A DNA stretch of 64,000 bases from the NCBI GenBank assembly GCA_018820765.1, contig JAHJNN010000012.1, positions 124,001 through 188,000 on the forward strand, given 5' to 3'. This DNA is from Gammaproteobacteria bacterium. GTDB lineage: Bacteria; Pseudomonadota; Gammaproteobacteria; Burkholderiales; Thiobacillaceae. This document shows positions 37,626-46,145 of the stretch, piece after piece. A program made the position numbers and the translations under genes. The notes beneath the pieces were generated by a model, which saw nothing but the letters and a program-made list of their open reading frames with translations, did no database searches and had not been told where the DNA came from. The number at the start of each line of letters is the position of its first letter. The stretch's first letter is position 1.

Positions 37626-38524
37626 TGCCCAAATCGATTAACGGCCTGATTGACCGGTTCTGCGATCACCTGTGGCTGGAAGACGGGCTGGCCGACCTGA
37701 CGCTGGCGGCGTACCGGCGCGACCTGAAGACCTTCGGCGCCTGGCTGGAGAAGGAACGCGCACACGGCCTGGATGCCGCCGTCGCGGGCGACATCGAAGC
37801 CTACCTGGCGTGGCGCTTCGCCCATCGCGCGCAGCCGCGCAGCGCGGCCCGCTACACCTCGGCGCTGAAGCGCTTCTATCGATACCTGCTGCGCGAGAAT
37901 CTGATCGCCTTTGATCCCACGCTCAACCTCGACAGCCCCAAGCTGCCGCGCTCGCTTCCCAAGACGCTGACCGAGGCCGACGTCGAACGTCTGCTCGGCA
38001 GCGCCGACACCCATACCCCGCTGGGCTTGCGCGACCGCGCGATGCTGGAAACGCTGTATGCCACGGGCCTGCGGGTGTCGGAACTGGTGGGGCTGAAATT
38101 GACTGCGCTCAATATCAACGATGGCGTGCTGCGCGTGACCGGCAAGGGCAACAAGGACCGGCTGGTGCCGCTGGGCGAGGAAGCGGTGCTGTGGCTCAGG
38201 CGCTATCTGGCGGAGGCGCGGCCGCTGCTGCTGGACAAGAACCTCTCCGACGCGGTGTTCGTCACCGCGCGCGGCGCCGGCATGACGCGGCAGGCGTTCT
38301 GGTATCTCATCAAGCGGCGTGCCCTGGCCGCCGGCATCACCCGCCCGCTGTCGCCGCACACGCTGCGCCACGCCTTCGCCACCCACCTGTTGAATCATGG
38401 CGCCGATCTGCGCGTGGTGCAGATGCTGCTCGGCCACAGCGACATTTCCACCACCCAGATCTACACCCACGTGGCGAGAGAACGGATGAAGCAGCTGCAT
38501 GCGCAGCATCACCCGCGCGGCTGA
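37625..38524 (+). CDS. xerD: Site-specific tyrosine recombinase XerD
   Basis: A 299-residue recombinase that resolves chromosome dimers at dif. The core-binding N-terminal domain (IDRFCDHLWLEDGLADLTLAAYRRDL) is of XerD type. The catalytic set is present: Arg in GLRVSEL, HTLRHAFATH, LGHSDISTTQ and the nucleophile Tyr in IYTHV. Its ATG overlaps the ogt stop. It converges on the aspartoacylase-like gene with three bases between. Confidence 0.95.
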   Translation: MPKSINGLIDRFCDHLWLEDGLADLTLAAYRRDLKTFGAWLEKERAHGLDAAVAGDIEAYLAWRFAHRAQPRSAARYTSALKRFYRYLLRENLIAFDPTLNLDSPKLPRSLPKTLTEADVERLLGSADTHTPLGLRDRAMLETLYATGLRVSELVGLKLTALNINDGVLRVTGKGNKDRLVPLGEEAVLWLRRYLAEARPLLLDKNLSDAVFVTARGAGMTRQAFWYLIKRRALAAGITRPLSPHTLRHAFATHLLNHGADLRVVQMLLGHSDISTTQIYTHVARERMKQLHAQHHPRG

Positions 38525-38527
38525 TCC

Positions 38528-39484
38528 TCACACCCGCGTGCTGGGTTTCGCCAGATAAAACCACTCCTGCCCTGGCTGCGCATTGGGGTTGGGGAACACG
38601 ATGTAGCCATCGCGTTCAGCCATCAGCGGAGTGCCGTCGTGGCGCGTGCCGATGAGTTCACCGGCACTCACGCGATCGAAGCTGGCCCAGACGCGCGCAA
38701 AGTGATCGTCTGCGTGGACACGGTCGATGACCTGGTACAGGCGCAGCGCCTCCGTTCCGGTCACCGTTGCCGGCGCGGGCGCGGCGGTCAGCCCCAGGTG
38801 GGCCAGCGCATTGTGAATGGCGCGGTAGGCCACGTCAGGCGCGGCCGGATCATTGTGCTGGCCGCATTCGAGGGTGAGCGCGATGCCGCCCTGCGCACGC
38901 ATGTATTCGGTCGTTCCCACGCCGTAATGCACGTCGGCCTCGCGTGCCGACACGCCCGCCGCCAGCCGGCGTGCGACGCCGGCAGCATAGGTGTCGAGCC
39001 AGCCATCGACGAAGCGGTGCACGCCCAGACGCAGCGCCAGCGTGGTCTCCTCGGCTGCGCGGGCAAACGGCTCCAGCGTGCCACGGTTGTCTTCCGGTCC
39101 CAGCATGATGAAGGGCCCGCCCGCGGTATGGAAGGAGTGCAGGTCGAGCAGCGCGTCGTGCTGCGCCAAGAGCGGACACAGCCAGTTGGCGATGCGGTCC
39201 TCGAATTCGGCTGGTGTGTCGGTGGGCACCAGATTGCGGTTGAGGTTGCGGTCGCCCATGCGCTGGTGGCGCGCATAGGCCAGCGGGTTGGTGACGGGGA
39301 CAAACGTGACGCTGCCAGCGACGACGCCCAACTGGCCCGATTCGATCTCGCCGACCACGCTGCGAATCGCCTGGGTGCCGCAGGTTTCGTTGCCGTGCAC
39401 CGCGCCCAGCACGATGAGGCGCGCGCCAGGGGTCAGACCGGTGAAGGTCACGGACTGGAAATGCAGGGACTCGAATTCGCTCAT
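38528..39484 (-). CDS. Succinylglutamate desuccinylase/aspartoacylase family protein
   Basis: A 318-residue zinc carboxypeptidase-like (M14-fold) hydrolase. Zinc ligands are in GAVHGNETCG (HxxE) and the DLHSFHTAGG segment; LECGQHND follows. The start is taken at MSEFESLH, 39484, overlapping the stop of the tauE-like gene (ATGA). The sequence places it in the AstE/AspA superfamily but not in a defined subfamily, so the acyl substrate is open. Confidence 0.8.
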   Translation of the reverse strand: MSEFESLHFQSVTFTGLTPGARLIVLGAVHGNETCGTQAIRSVVGEIESGQLGVVAGSVTFVPVTNPLAYARHQRMGDRNLNRNLVPTDTPAEFEDRIANWLCPLLAQHDALLDLHSFHTAGGPFIMLGPEDNRGTLEPFARAAEETTLALRLGVHRFVDGWLDTYAAGVARRLAAGVSAREADVHYGVGTTEYMRAQGGIALTLECGQHNDPAAPDVAYRAIHNALAHLGLTAAPAPATVTGTEALRLYQVIDRVHADDHFARVWASFDRVSAGELIGTRHDGTPLMAERDGYIVFPNPNAQPGQEWFYLAKPSTRV

Positions 39485-40233
39485 ACGCTCATGGCCTTGA
39501 ACAGCAACGACACGCTCGACACCAGCAACAATACGCCGACCAGCCGCGTCATCTGCAGCGGGGTCAGGCCGACATGCACGCGCCCGCCCAGATAGAGCGC
39601 GCCCAGAATAAGCGGCAACGCGGCGAAATAGGCGATCCACACCTGGCTCGTCATCAGCAGGCCGGCCACCAGAAAGCTGGCGATGCGCGTGACGCCCTCT
39701 GTAAAAAATAGCGCCGAAAACGTGGCGCGCAAATCGCTTTTGTCGTGGATGCGGTGGGTCAGATAAATCACATACGGCGGCCCGCCGGTGCCGAACAGCG
39801 CCCCCACGGTGCCGCCGGTGAGCGAGGCCGGCACTGCCCAGCCGCGCGAGATGGGCTTGTCGCTACGGATGTTGAGGATGCTGCGCACGGCGAAAACAAA
39901 CACGAATGCGGCCAGCGCCATCAGCATGGGTTCGGGCGGCAGCCTGACCAGCAGGCTGGTGCCCAGCACCACGCCGACAACCCCGAAAGGAATCAGTACG
40001 CCGACTTCGCTCCAGCGCACGCGCTTGAAGTTGAAGCCGCCGATCACAATCGATGCCGTGAAGTCCAACAGCAGAATCAGCGGCACCACAAATTTCAGCG
40101 GCAGAAACAGCGCCAGCAAAGGCACCGAAATCAGCCCCGAGCCAAAGCCGGTGATGCCGCGAATGAAATACGCCGCCAGCAGAATGGCCGCCGCGCTTGC
40201 AACATGGCCGGCGGCGATCTGCTCGAGGCTCAC
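39481..40233 (-). CDS. TSUP family sulfite/sulfonate exporter-like protein (TauE/SafE)
   Basis: A 250-residue membrane protein with about eight hydrophobic segments and the TauE/SafE family pattern (YFIRGITGFGSGLISVPLL near the start; GGTVGALFGTGGPPYVIYL in the middle). Family members move sulfite or organosulfur anions. The start is the GTG at 40231-40233, overlapping the folB stop (GTGA). The folB-tauE-like-aspartoacylase overlap suggests one transcript. Confidence 0.85.
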   Translation of the reverse strand: MSLEQIAAGHVASAAAILLAAYFIRGITGFGSGLISVPLLALFLPLKFVVPLILLLDFTASIVIGGFNFKRVRWSEVGVLIPFGVVGVVLGTSLLVRLPPEPMLMALAAFVFVFAVRSILNIRSDKPISRGWAVPASLTGGTVGALFGTGGPPYVIYLTHRIHDKSDLRATFSALFFTEGVTRIASFLVAGLLMTSQVWIAYFAALPLILGALYLGGRVHVGLTPLQMTRLVGVLLLVSSVSLLFKAMSV

Positions 40234-40592
40234 AGGCGCGCGCCGCGCTCGATGGTGATGCCGAGCTCCTTGATGCCTGGCACGATGGCAAACTTGGTGA
40301 CCGACACCTTCACCCACGGCGCGCCGAATTCATCGCGCACGATGGCCGCCACATGCTCGGCCACCGACTCGACCAGGGTGATCGGCTGCGGGGCATTGTG
40401 CAGGTAGTCCTTCACCCGCATGGCCACCGCGCCGTAGTCGATGGTGTCGGCCACATTGTCGGTGCCGCCGGCCTTGCTGTCGGGCAGGCCGATTTCGAGA
40501 TCGAGTCGCACCGGCTGTGGTACTTTGCGTTCCCACTCGTATATGCCGATAATCAGTTCGAGACGAAAGTCCCGCAAAAATAAGATATCCAT
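40230..40592 (-). CDS. folB: Dihydroneopterin aldolase
   Basis: A 120-residue enzyme that converts 7,8-dihydroneopterin to 6-hydroxymethyl-dihydropterin in folate synthesis. Family residues: LRLELIIGIYEWER-type N-terminus, DTIDYGAVAMRV, and ESVAEHVAAIV. The start is at MDILFLRDF (40592). It is divergent from plsY (62-bp gap) and begins the folB operon. Confidence 0.92.
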   Translation of the reverse strand: MDILFLRDFRLELIIGIYEWERKVPQPVRLDLEIGLPDSKAGGTDNVADTIDYGAVAMRVKDYLHNAPQPITLVESVAEHVAAIVRDEFGAPWVKVSVTKFAIVPGIKELGITIERGARL

Positions 40593-40654
40593 TACTTTAA
40601 TTATCCACGGCACGGCCCGATGGACTTAACCCAAACCCGCCATTTTACTGACTT

Positions 40655-41257
40655 ATGACCTCGCTGTTGTTTATTGCTGCTGCCTACCTGTTGGGCTCCT
40701 TGTCGTTTGCCGTGATCGTCAGCCGCGCCATGCGCCTGCCCGATCCGCGCAGCTTCGGCTCGGGCAATCCGGGCGCCACCAACGTCCTGCGCACCGGGCG
40801 CAAGGCCGCCGCCGCGCTGACCCTGCTTGGCGACGCGCTGAAAGGCTGGGTGGCGGTGGTGCTGGCGCGCGCGCTGGCACCGCAATTCGGTTTGGCCGAA
40901 GACATCGTCCTGTTGTGCGCGCTGGCGGTGTTCATCGGCCACCTGTTCCCGGTGTTCTTCCGCTTTCAGGGCGGCAAGGGGGTGGCCACCGCGCTTGGCG
41001 TGCTGGTCGGCCTCGATCCCTGGCTCGGGCTGGCGTGCCTGGCCACCTGGCTGTTCATGGCCAGGGTCTTCCGCATTTCCTCGCTCGCCGCGCTGACCAC
41101 CGCCGTGCTCGCCCCGGCCTATGCCGGGCTGCTGATGGGCTGGGGCAATACGGCGATTGCCGTGCTGGTGATCGCGCTGCTGCTGGTCTATCGTCACAAG
41201 AGCAACCTCGTCAAACTGGTATCCGGCCAGGAAGACCGCATCGACGCCCGCAATTAA
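40655..41257 (+). CDS. plsY: Glycerol-3-phosphate acyltransferase PlsY
   Basis: A 200-residue inner-membrane enzyme transferring acyl groups from acyl phosphate to glycerol 3-phosphate. The family motifs GSGNPGATNVLR (about residues 35-46), GLLxD-like LLGDALKG and FRFQGGKGVATALGV are present, with about five membrane helices. The folB/plsY divergence is usual for this family. Confidence 0.95.
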   Translation: MTSLLFIAAAYLLGSLSFAVIVSRAMRLPDPRSFGSGNPGATNVLRTGRKAAAALTLLGDALKGWVAVVLARALAPQFGLAEDIVLLCALAVFIGHLFPVFFRFQGGKGVATALGVLVGLDPWLGLACLATWLFMARVFRISSLAALTTAVLAPAYAGLLMGWGNTAIAVLVIALLLVYRHKSNLVKLVSGQEDRIDARN

Positions 41258-41272
41258 CGCAGCCCACCTGAC

Positions 41273-42073
41273 ATGGCCCTGTTCGACAAAACCATCGATC
41301 ATGCAAAGGAAAGCCTCGCCGAAGTATCGCGCGAGGCGATCGACCACGCGGGCGAGCGTCTGGCGAATGTAGTGAAGGTCGGCGTGTCGCAGGCCGGCAC
41401 GGAATTGAAGGATGTCATCTGGCAGGCCAGCCAGGAAATCGACGCCAAGCTCGACAAGATTTCCGACGAACTGCACGAACAGCGGCAGTTCACCAAGGAC
41501 GACGTACGCGAACTGGTCGATTACGCCGGGGAAAAACTCGGCACGCTGATGGACGAACGCATCGTCCACGCCAAAGCGGAATTCTCGTCGCTGGTGCAGG
41601 AAAAAGTCGAATACTTCAAACGTGAGATCGACAGTTTCTTCATCGAGCGGCAGCGCGACCTCGCCCGCGAACGGCGGCGCCTGTTCATCAACGTCGCGAT
41701 CGCGGTGCTGGCCTCGCTGTCGCTGGGCTTCGTGTCCTGGCTGTACCACCAGTATCTCGGCGGCGGACTCGACGTGTTCGCCATCTTCCGCATCGTGTTC
41801 GCCTCGCTGGTCGGGGGCTATGCCGCCTACCTCGCGGTGAAATTGCTGCGCCGCTGGCTGTCGATGTCGGAGCACAAGAAGGACACGCTGTTCCTGGTCA
41901 GCCGTTACTGGGGCGTATTGCGGCCGGAAAGCATTTTCGGCACGGTCATTCTCGTGTGCCTGATGGCGGTGCTGGTGGGGTTTTTACTGTTCCCCGAACA
42001 GATCGCGCACCTCACCGGCAGCGAAAAATGGCTGAAGGCCTTGCGCGAGGCCTACCCGATGCTACGGCAATAA
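41273..42073 (+). CDS. Coiled-coil membrane protein of unknown function
   Basis: A 266-residue protein whose N-terminal 135 residues are charged and predicted to be helical coiled coil (repeated ASQEIDAKLDKISDELHEQ-type heptads), followed by three or four hydrophobic segments (about residues 140-163, 170-195, 220-245). No known domain is recognised. It starts 15 bases after plsY and ends two bases from the convergent tsaD stop. A scaffold or membrane-tether role is only a guess. Confidence 0.65.
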   Translation: MALFDKTIDHAKESLAEVSREAIDHAGERLANVVKVGVSQAGTELKDVIWQASQEIDAKLDKISDELHEQRQFTKDDVRELVDYAGEKLGTLMDERIVHAKAEFSSLVQEKVEYFKREIDSFFIERQRDLARERRRLFINVAIAVLASLSLGFVSWLYHQYLGGGLDVFAIFRIVFASLVGGYAAYLAVKLLRRWLSMSEHKKDTLFLVSRYWGVLRPESIFGTVILVCLMAVLVGFLLFPEQIAHLTGSEKWLKALREAYPMLRQ

Positions 42074-42074
42074 T

Positions 42075-43079
42075 TCAAACCGCGTCGAGCGTCGCCAGTT
42101 CCCAGCGCGGCTTGACCGCGAACGTCAGATCCGCATTGGCATGCGCCAGTCGCTGCGCACCGGCGTAGGCGATCATCGCACCATTGTCGGTGCAGAACTC
42201 CAGCCGCGGGTAAAACACCTCGATGCCGCGCGCGGCCGCTTCGCGCGTGAGCCGCTCGCGCAAGTGCGTGTTGGCGCCCACTCCGCCGGCGACCACCAGC
42301 CGACTTGAGCCGCTGTGCGCACAGGCGGCCAGGCTTTTGCTCGCCAGCACATCCACCGCGGCGGCCTGAAATGCGGCCGCGATATCCGCTGCGTGTTCCA
42401 GCCCCTGCTTGCGCACCAGCGTCAGCACCGCGGTCTTCAGCCCGGAGAAGCTGAAATCGAAATCACCGGAATTGAGCATCGGCCGCGGCAAACTGAAATG
42501 GCTGGCGTCACCGCTTGCCGCCAGTTTCGACAGCGCCGGGCCGCCCGGATAGCCCAGCCCCAAGAGCTGGGCCGTCTTGTCGAAAGCCTCGCCCGCGGCG
42601 TCGTCCAGCGTTTCGCCCAGCAGGGTGTAGCGCCCGACGCCCGACACCAGCATCAACTGCGTATGTCCGCCCGACACCAGCAAGGCGACAAACGGGAATT
42701 CCGGCGGCGTATCGGAAATCAGCGGCGACAGCATGTGGCCTTCCAGATGGTGCACACCGACCGCAGGGATACCCAGCGCATACGCCAACGCGCGCGCCAT
42801 CCCCGCCCCCACCAGCAAGGCGCCGGCAAGCCCCGGCCCCTGCGTGTAGGCAATGCCGTCGAGGTCCGCAAGTGTGCGGCCACTCTCGCTCAATACCTGG
42901 CGGGTCAAAGGCAACACCCGCCGGATATGGTCGCGCGACGCCAGCTCCGGCACCACCCCGCCATAGTCGTTGTGCATCGCAATCTGCGAATACAGCGCGT
43001 GCGCCAGCAGGCCGTGCGCGCTGTCATACAGCGCGACACCGGTTTCATCGCAGGAGGATTCGACGCCTAGCACCAGCAT
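42075..43079 (-). CDS. tsaD: tRNA N6-adenosine threonylcarbamoyltransferase
   Basis: A 334-residue Kae1/TsaD ATPase that adds the threonylcarbamoyl group to A37 (t6A). [13 protein letters not shown] begins the protein; HHLEGHMLS carries the metal histidines, and LVSGGHTQL and ATNDGAM-type [12 protein letters not shown] follow. The ATG at 43077-43079 is preferred to a TTG at 43085. It is divergent from the aryl-polyene cluster, the 110 bases between holding its promoter region. Confidence 0.96.
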   Translation of the reverse strand: MLVLGVESSCDETGVALYDSAHGLLAHALYSQIAMHNDYGGVVPELASRDHIRRVLPLTRQVLSESGRTLADLDGIAYTQGPGLAGALLVGAGMARALAYALGIPAVGVHHLEGHMLSPLISDTPPEFPFVALLVSGGHTQLMLVSGVGRYTLLGETLDDAAGEAFDKTAQLLGLGYPGGPALSKLAASGDASHFSLPRPMLNSGDFDFSFSGLKTAVLTLVRKQGLEHAADIAAAFQAAAVDVLASKSLAACAHSGSSRLVVAGGVGANTHLRERLTREAAARGIEVFYPRLEFCTDNGAMIAYAGAQRLAHANADLTFAVKPRWELATLDAV

Positions 43080-43188
43080 AATCAAATGAAGCAGACCCAG
43101 AGCCTCGCATGATAACGCGGTCCGGCATTAGGCCGACGCCGATGCGGGAGTTAAACTGCGCGCCAAGAAAAATCCAGGCCATACCAAT

Positions 43189-44271
43189 ATGACGCCGCGC
43201 TTCACCCCTCCCCGAACCGCGCTGGAAGCCCAGGCTGCAGCCCTCAAGCTGGCCTTTGGTCCGGTCGTGTTCCAGTGTGTTCGAATCGCCTGGAAAACAG
43301 GCCTGCTGTCGAGCCTGGAGCATTCGGAGGGGCTGGACGTCGGCGCGCTCGCCGCGCGCCATGAACTCTCCGAATACGCCATCAGCGTGCTGCTGGAAAG
43401 CTGTCTGAGCGCACAAGTCGTCGCCTTCGAGGACGAAAAATACAGCCTGACCAAGGTCGGCTACTTCGTGCTGCATGACCCGATGTCGAAAATCAATTTC
43501 GATTTCATGCATGACGTGTGCTACCCCGGACTCCACATGCTCGAGGAAAGCCTGCGCCAGGAAAAACCGCTGGGCCTGAAAACGCTAGGGGAATGGCCGA
43601 CACTTTACGAGGGGCTGACGCAATTTCCGGAACCCGCCAAAACTTCCTGGTACGCCTTCGATCACCTGTATTCCGATTCGGCGTTTTCCAGCCTTTTGCC
43701 GCTGGTTTTCAGCTCGGCACCGCAACGTCTGATGGACATTGGCGCCAACACCGGCAAGTGGACACGCCACTGCCTCAATCATGCGCCTGAGGTACATGTC
43801 ACCCTGGTGGATCTGCCTCGCCAGCTGGAAATCGCACGCAACAATCTTGAAGAGGCCGGCTTGGGCGCGCGCGCGCACTACGCGCCGATGGATATTCTCG
43901 ACGAAAACGCGTCGTTCCCCCCTAATCAGGACGTGATCTGGATGAGCCAGTTCCTGAGCTGTTTTTCGATGGAGCACATCCGCAGCATTTTCCGCCGCGC
44001 ACGCGCCGCGCTTGCGCCAGATGGCCGCATCCATGTGCTCGATACCTTCTGGGACCGGCAACAGCATGAGATTTCAGCGTTTTGCCTGATCAATTCCTCG
44101 CCCTACTTCACCGCAATCGCCAGCGGCAACAGCAAAATGTATCGATCCCAGGATTACATCCGCTGCGCCAACGCCGAGGGGCTGAGCCTGATCGACATAC
44201 GCGATGGCTTTGGCATCTGCCACACCCTGCTGACGTTTGAAGCCGGGCCCGCCCCGCAGTTGCCAGCCTGA
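43189..44271 (+). CDS. SAM-dependent methyltransferase, aryl-polyene-cluster type
   Basis: A 360-residue class I methyltransferase. An N-terminal winged-helix/dimerisation region (about residues 15-100, ARHELSEYAISVLLES) is followed by the SAM motif LMDIGANTGKWT near residue 183 and VDLPRQLEIARNN. O-methyltransferases of this build methylate the aryl head group of aryl polyenes in related clusters. It heads a co-directional series of biosynthetic genes; its ATG is 110 bases from the divergent tsaD. Confidence 0.82.
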   Translation: MTPRFTPPRTALEAQAAALKLAFGPVVFQCVRIAWKTGLLSSLEHSEGLDVGALAARHELSEYAISVLLESCLSAQVVAFEDEKYSLTKVGYFVLHDPMSKINFDFMHDVCYPGLHMLEESLRQEKPLGLKTLGEWPTLYEGLTQFPEPAKTSWYAFDHLYSDSAFSSLLPLVFSSAPQRLMDIGANTGKWTRHCLNHAPEVHVTLVDLPRQLEIARNNLEEAGLGARAHYAPMDILDENASFPPNQDVIWMSQFLSCFSMEHIRSIFRRARAALAPDGRIHVLDTFWDRQQHEISAFCLINSSPYFTAIASGNSKMYRSQDYIRCANAEGLSLIDIRDGFGICHTLLTFEAGPAPQLPA

Positions 44272-44355
44272 GGGCATTTAATTAGACTGCTGCGGCGGAG
44301 CAACCGACAATAACCAACTACATACCATTCCACATTACCCAGGGGAGTCAACATC

Positions 44356-44742
44356 ATGAAATTCCGTTCATCGCTCGTTCTTGCAGGTATCGTTCTCGCC
44401 ATGCTGGGCGGCTGCCGCAGCGCCGGCATCTACAACGTCAGTGCTGCACCCGTCGTCGCCAACAAAGCCGTGTCCATGGACGATGTGCAAAAAGCCATCA
44501 TCAGAGCCGGTGCTGGCCTGGGCTGGCAAATGAAGCCGGTGGAGCCCGGCCTGATTGTGGGCACGCTGACGCTGCGCACCCACATGGCCATGGTCAATGT
44601 CAAATATGACACCAAGACCTACAGCATCACTTACAAGGACAGCAGCAACCTGGATTACACCGGCGACAGCATCCACAAGAACTACAACGGCTGGGTTACC
44701 AACCTCGATCGCGGCATCCAGTCCCAGCTGAGCAATCTGTAG
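44356..44742 (+). CDS. Putative lipoprotein
   Basis: A 128-residue protein with a lipoprotein signal (LAMLGGC, Cys20). The rest is polar with no recognised domain except a beta-rich stretch (MVNVKYDTKTYSITYKDSS). AGGGGA lies upstream of the ATG. It stands between the methyltransferase and the second lipoprotein of the cluster and may be an accessory of the pathway or unrelated. Confidence 0.65.
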   Translation: MKFRSSLVLAGIVLAMLGGCRSAGIYNVSAAPVVANKAVSMDDVQKAIIRAGAGLGWQMKPVEPGLIVGTLTLRTHMAMVNVKYDTKTYSITYKDSSNLDYTGDSIHKNYNGWVTNLDRGIQSQLSNL

Positions 44743-44841
44743 ACCGGTCTTACCAACTTCCTGCCGGTGCAGCCTTGGCTGCACCGACAGTGTCTGTATG
44801 ACAATAGATTCTGTTGTTGGCGCACTTCTCAAGGTGACACC

Positions 44842-45387
44842 ATGATCAACCTGTGGACCCGCATATATCTGGGGTGCTTGGCGGGTACGTTTGCATTGCT
44901 TTCTGGTTGTGCCGACACGCATCAACTCGCCCGGGCCGCTGGCAAAGGTCTGACATCCACCCAGCAGACATCGGCCTATGTCGGTCTGCCTCAGGATGGT
45001 CGTCTTGGCCATATTACGTATCCCGGCTCCGGGGCGCTTACCGCGCAAGCAGTCGCTGTTGCCTTCTCACCCTACTTTGGAAAGGTCACTGTCGGGATGA
45101 AAACCGAGGACTTTGCTGGCGCGCAACAAACAGCCAAAGCAGGGGAACATACGCACTTGCTCTACCTTGATATCTTGCACTGGGAAGACCGCGCAACCGA
45201 GTGGTCCGGCCGGCCCGACCAAGCAGCAGTCAAAGTCTCGATTATCGATACGAACACCGGTGAGACACTCGATAGTGCGGTGGTCAGCGGCAAAAGTGGC
45301 CTGGCGACTTTTGGTGGCGACCGTCCCGAGCACTTGTTACCCAAACCGCTGGCAGATTACGCCGCAACACTTTTTCGACCACGATGA
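44842..45387 (+). CDS. Putative DUF4823-like lipoprotein
   Basis: A 181-residue protein with a lipoprotein signal (ALLSGC, Cys23). The mature part has a pattern (GSGALTAQAVAVAFSPYFGKVTV, YLDILHWEDRATEWSG) like DUF4823 outer-membrane or periplasmic lipoproteins; that assignment is tentative. AAGGTGAC precedes the ATG at 44842. GC is visibly lower than in its neighbours, which hints at separate origin. It overlaps the ACP gene (ATGA). Confidence 0.6.
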   Translation: MINLWTRIYLGCLAGTFALLSGCADTHQLARAAGKGLTSTQQTSAYVGLPQDGRLGHITYPGSGALTAQAVAVAFSPYFGKVTVGMKTEDFAGAQQTAKAGEHTHLLYLDILHWEDRATEWSGRPDQAAVKVSIIDTNTGETLDSAVVSGKSGLATFGGDRPEHLLPKPLADYAATLFRPR

Positions 45388-45656
45388 TTGAATCCAAAAC
45401 CCAATTGGAGCAGGCTGTAGCCGACCTGCTCGTCACCACGCTCAACCTGGAAACCCAGGCTGACGATATCGATCCGGTCGCCCCCCTGTTCGGCGACGCC
45501 GGTCTCGGGCTGGATTCGATCGACATGCTGGAACTCTCGCTGGGCGTGTCGAAACAGTACGGTTTTCAGTTGCGTTCGGATGCTGCCGACAATGTGCAGA
45601 TTTTTGCTTCCTTGCGCGCGCTCTGCCAGCACATAGACAAAAACTGCGTGCGCTGA
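45384..45656 (+). CDS. Acyl carrier protein (aryl polyene)
   Basis: A 90-residue ACP. The phosphopantetheine serine is Ser45 in GLDSIDMLE, and the helical flanks and acidic surface are typical. It carries the growing polyene in type II aryl-polyene synthesis (ApeE/ApeF-type). Only one ACP is visible in this cluster, whereas several characterised clusters have two. Overlaps both neighbours by one to four bases. Confidence 0.88.
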   Translation: MIESKTQLEQAVADLLVTTLNLETQADDIDPVAPLFGDAGLGLDSIDMLELSLGVSKQYGFQLRSDAADNVQIFASLRALCQHIDKNCVR

Positions 45657-46135
45657 TGATCGGCTGGAAAGCCTGGGGGTCGGCACTGCTGGTGTTGGTA
45701 GGCTATCCGCTTGCCAGCCGTTATGCCCTCAGCCAGGGGTGGAGCAGTGCTTGGCTCGCCACCCTGCTTCCCGTACTGGTTTATTGCGTCCTGCTGGTTT
45801 TCTTCGCTCGCACACTGCGGCCAGGACGCATTCCCATGATCAGTCGATTTGCCCGGATGGAGCAGGGCGAGCTCAGCGAGGAATTGCACACCTACACGCG
45901 CCGCCTGACGGTCATCTGGTGTGTGTTTTTTGCCGGCATGGCCGGACTCGCGCTGGCACTTGCGGCCTGGGCGCCCTTGCAGGTCTGGTACCTGCACACG
46001 TTCTTTTTCAGCTACCTGCTGATCGCCCTGCTCTTTCTCGGTGAGTACCTGTATCGCCGCTGGCGCTATCCACACTACCGCCATGCCAGCCCATGGGCAC
46101 TCCTGCGCAACATACGCAGTCACGGCTTGCGTTGA
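45656..46135 (+). CDS. COG4648-type membrane protein
   Basis: A 159-residue inner-membrane protein with four hydrophobic segments (about residues 5-20, 28-50, 83-105, 110-133) and a conserved loop FARMEQGELSEELHTYTRR. Proteins of this group are found in aryl-polyene clusters, with no defined activity. Its start overlaps the ACP stop (TGATG). Confidence 0.75.
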   Translation: MIGWKAWGSALLVLVGYPLASRYALSQGWSSAWLATLLPVLVYCVLLVFFARTLRPGRIPMISRFARMEQGELSEELHTYTRRLTVIWCVFFAGMAGLALALAAWAPLQVWYLHTFFFSYLLIALLFLGEYLYRRWRYPHYRHASPWALLRNIRSHGLR

Positions 46136-46145
46136 GCCTTGCCCG

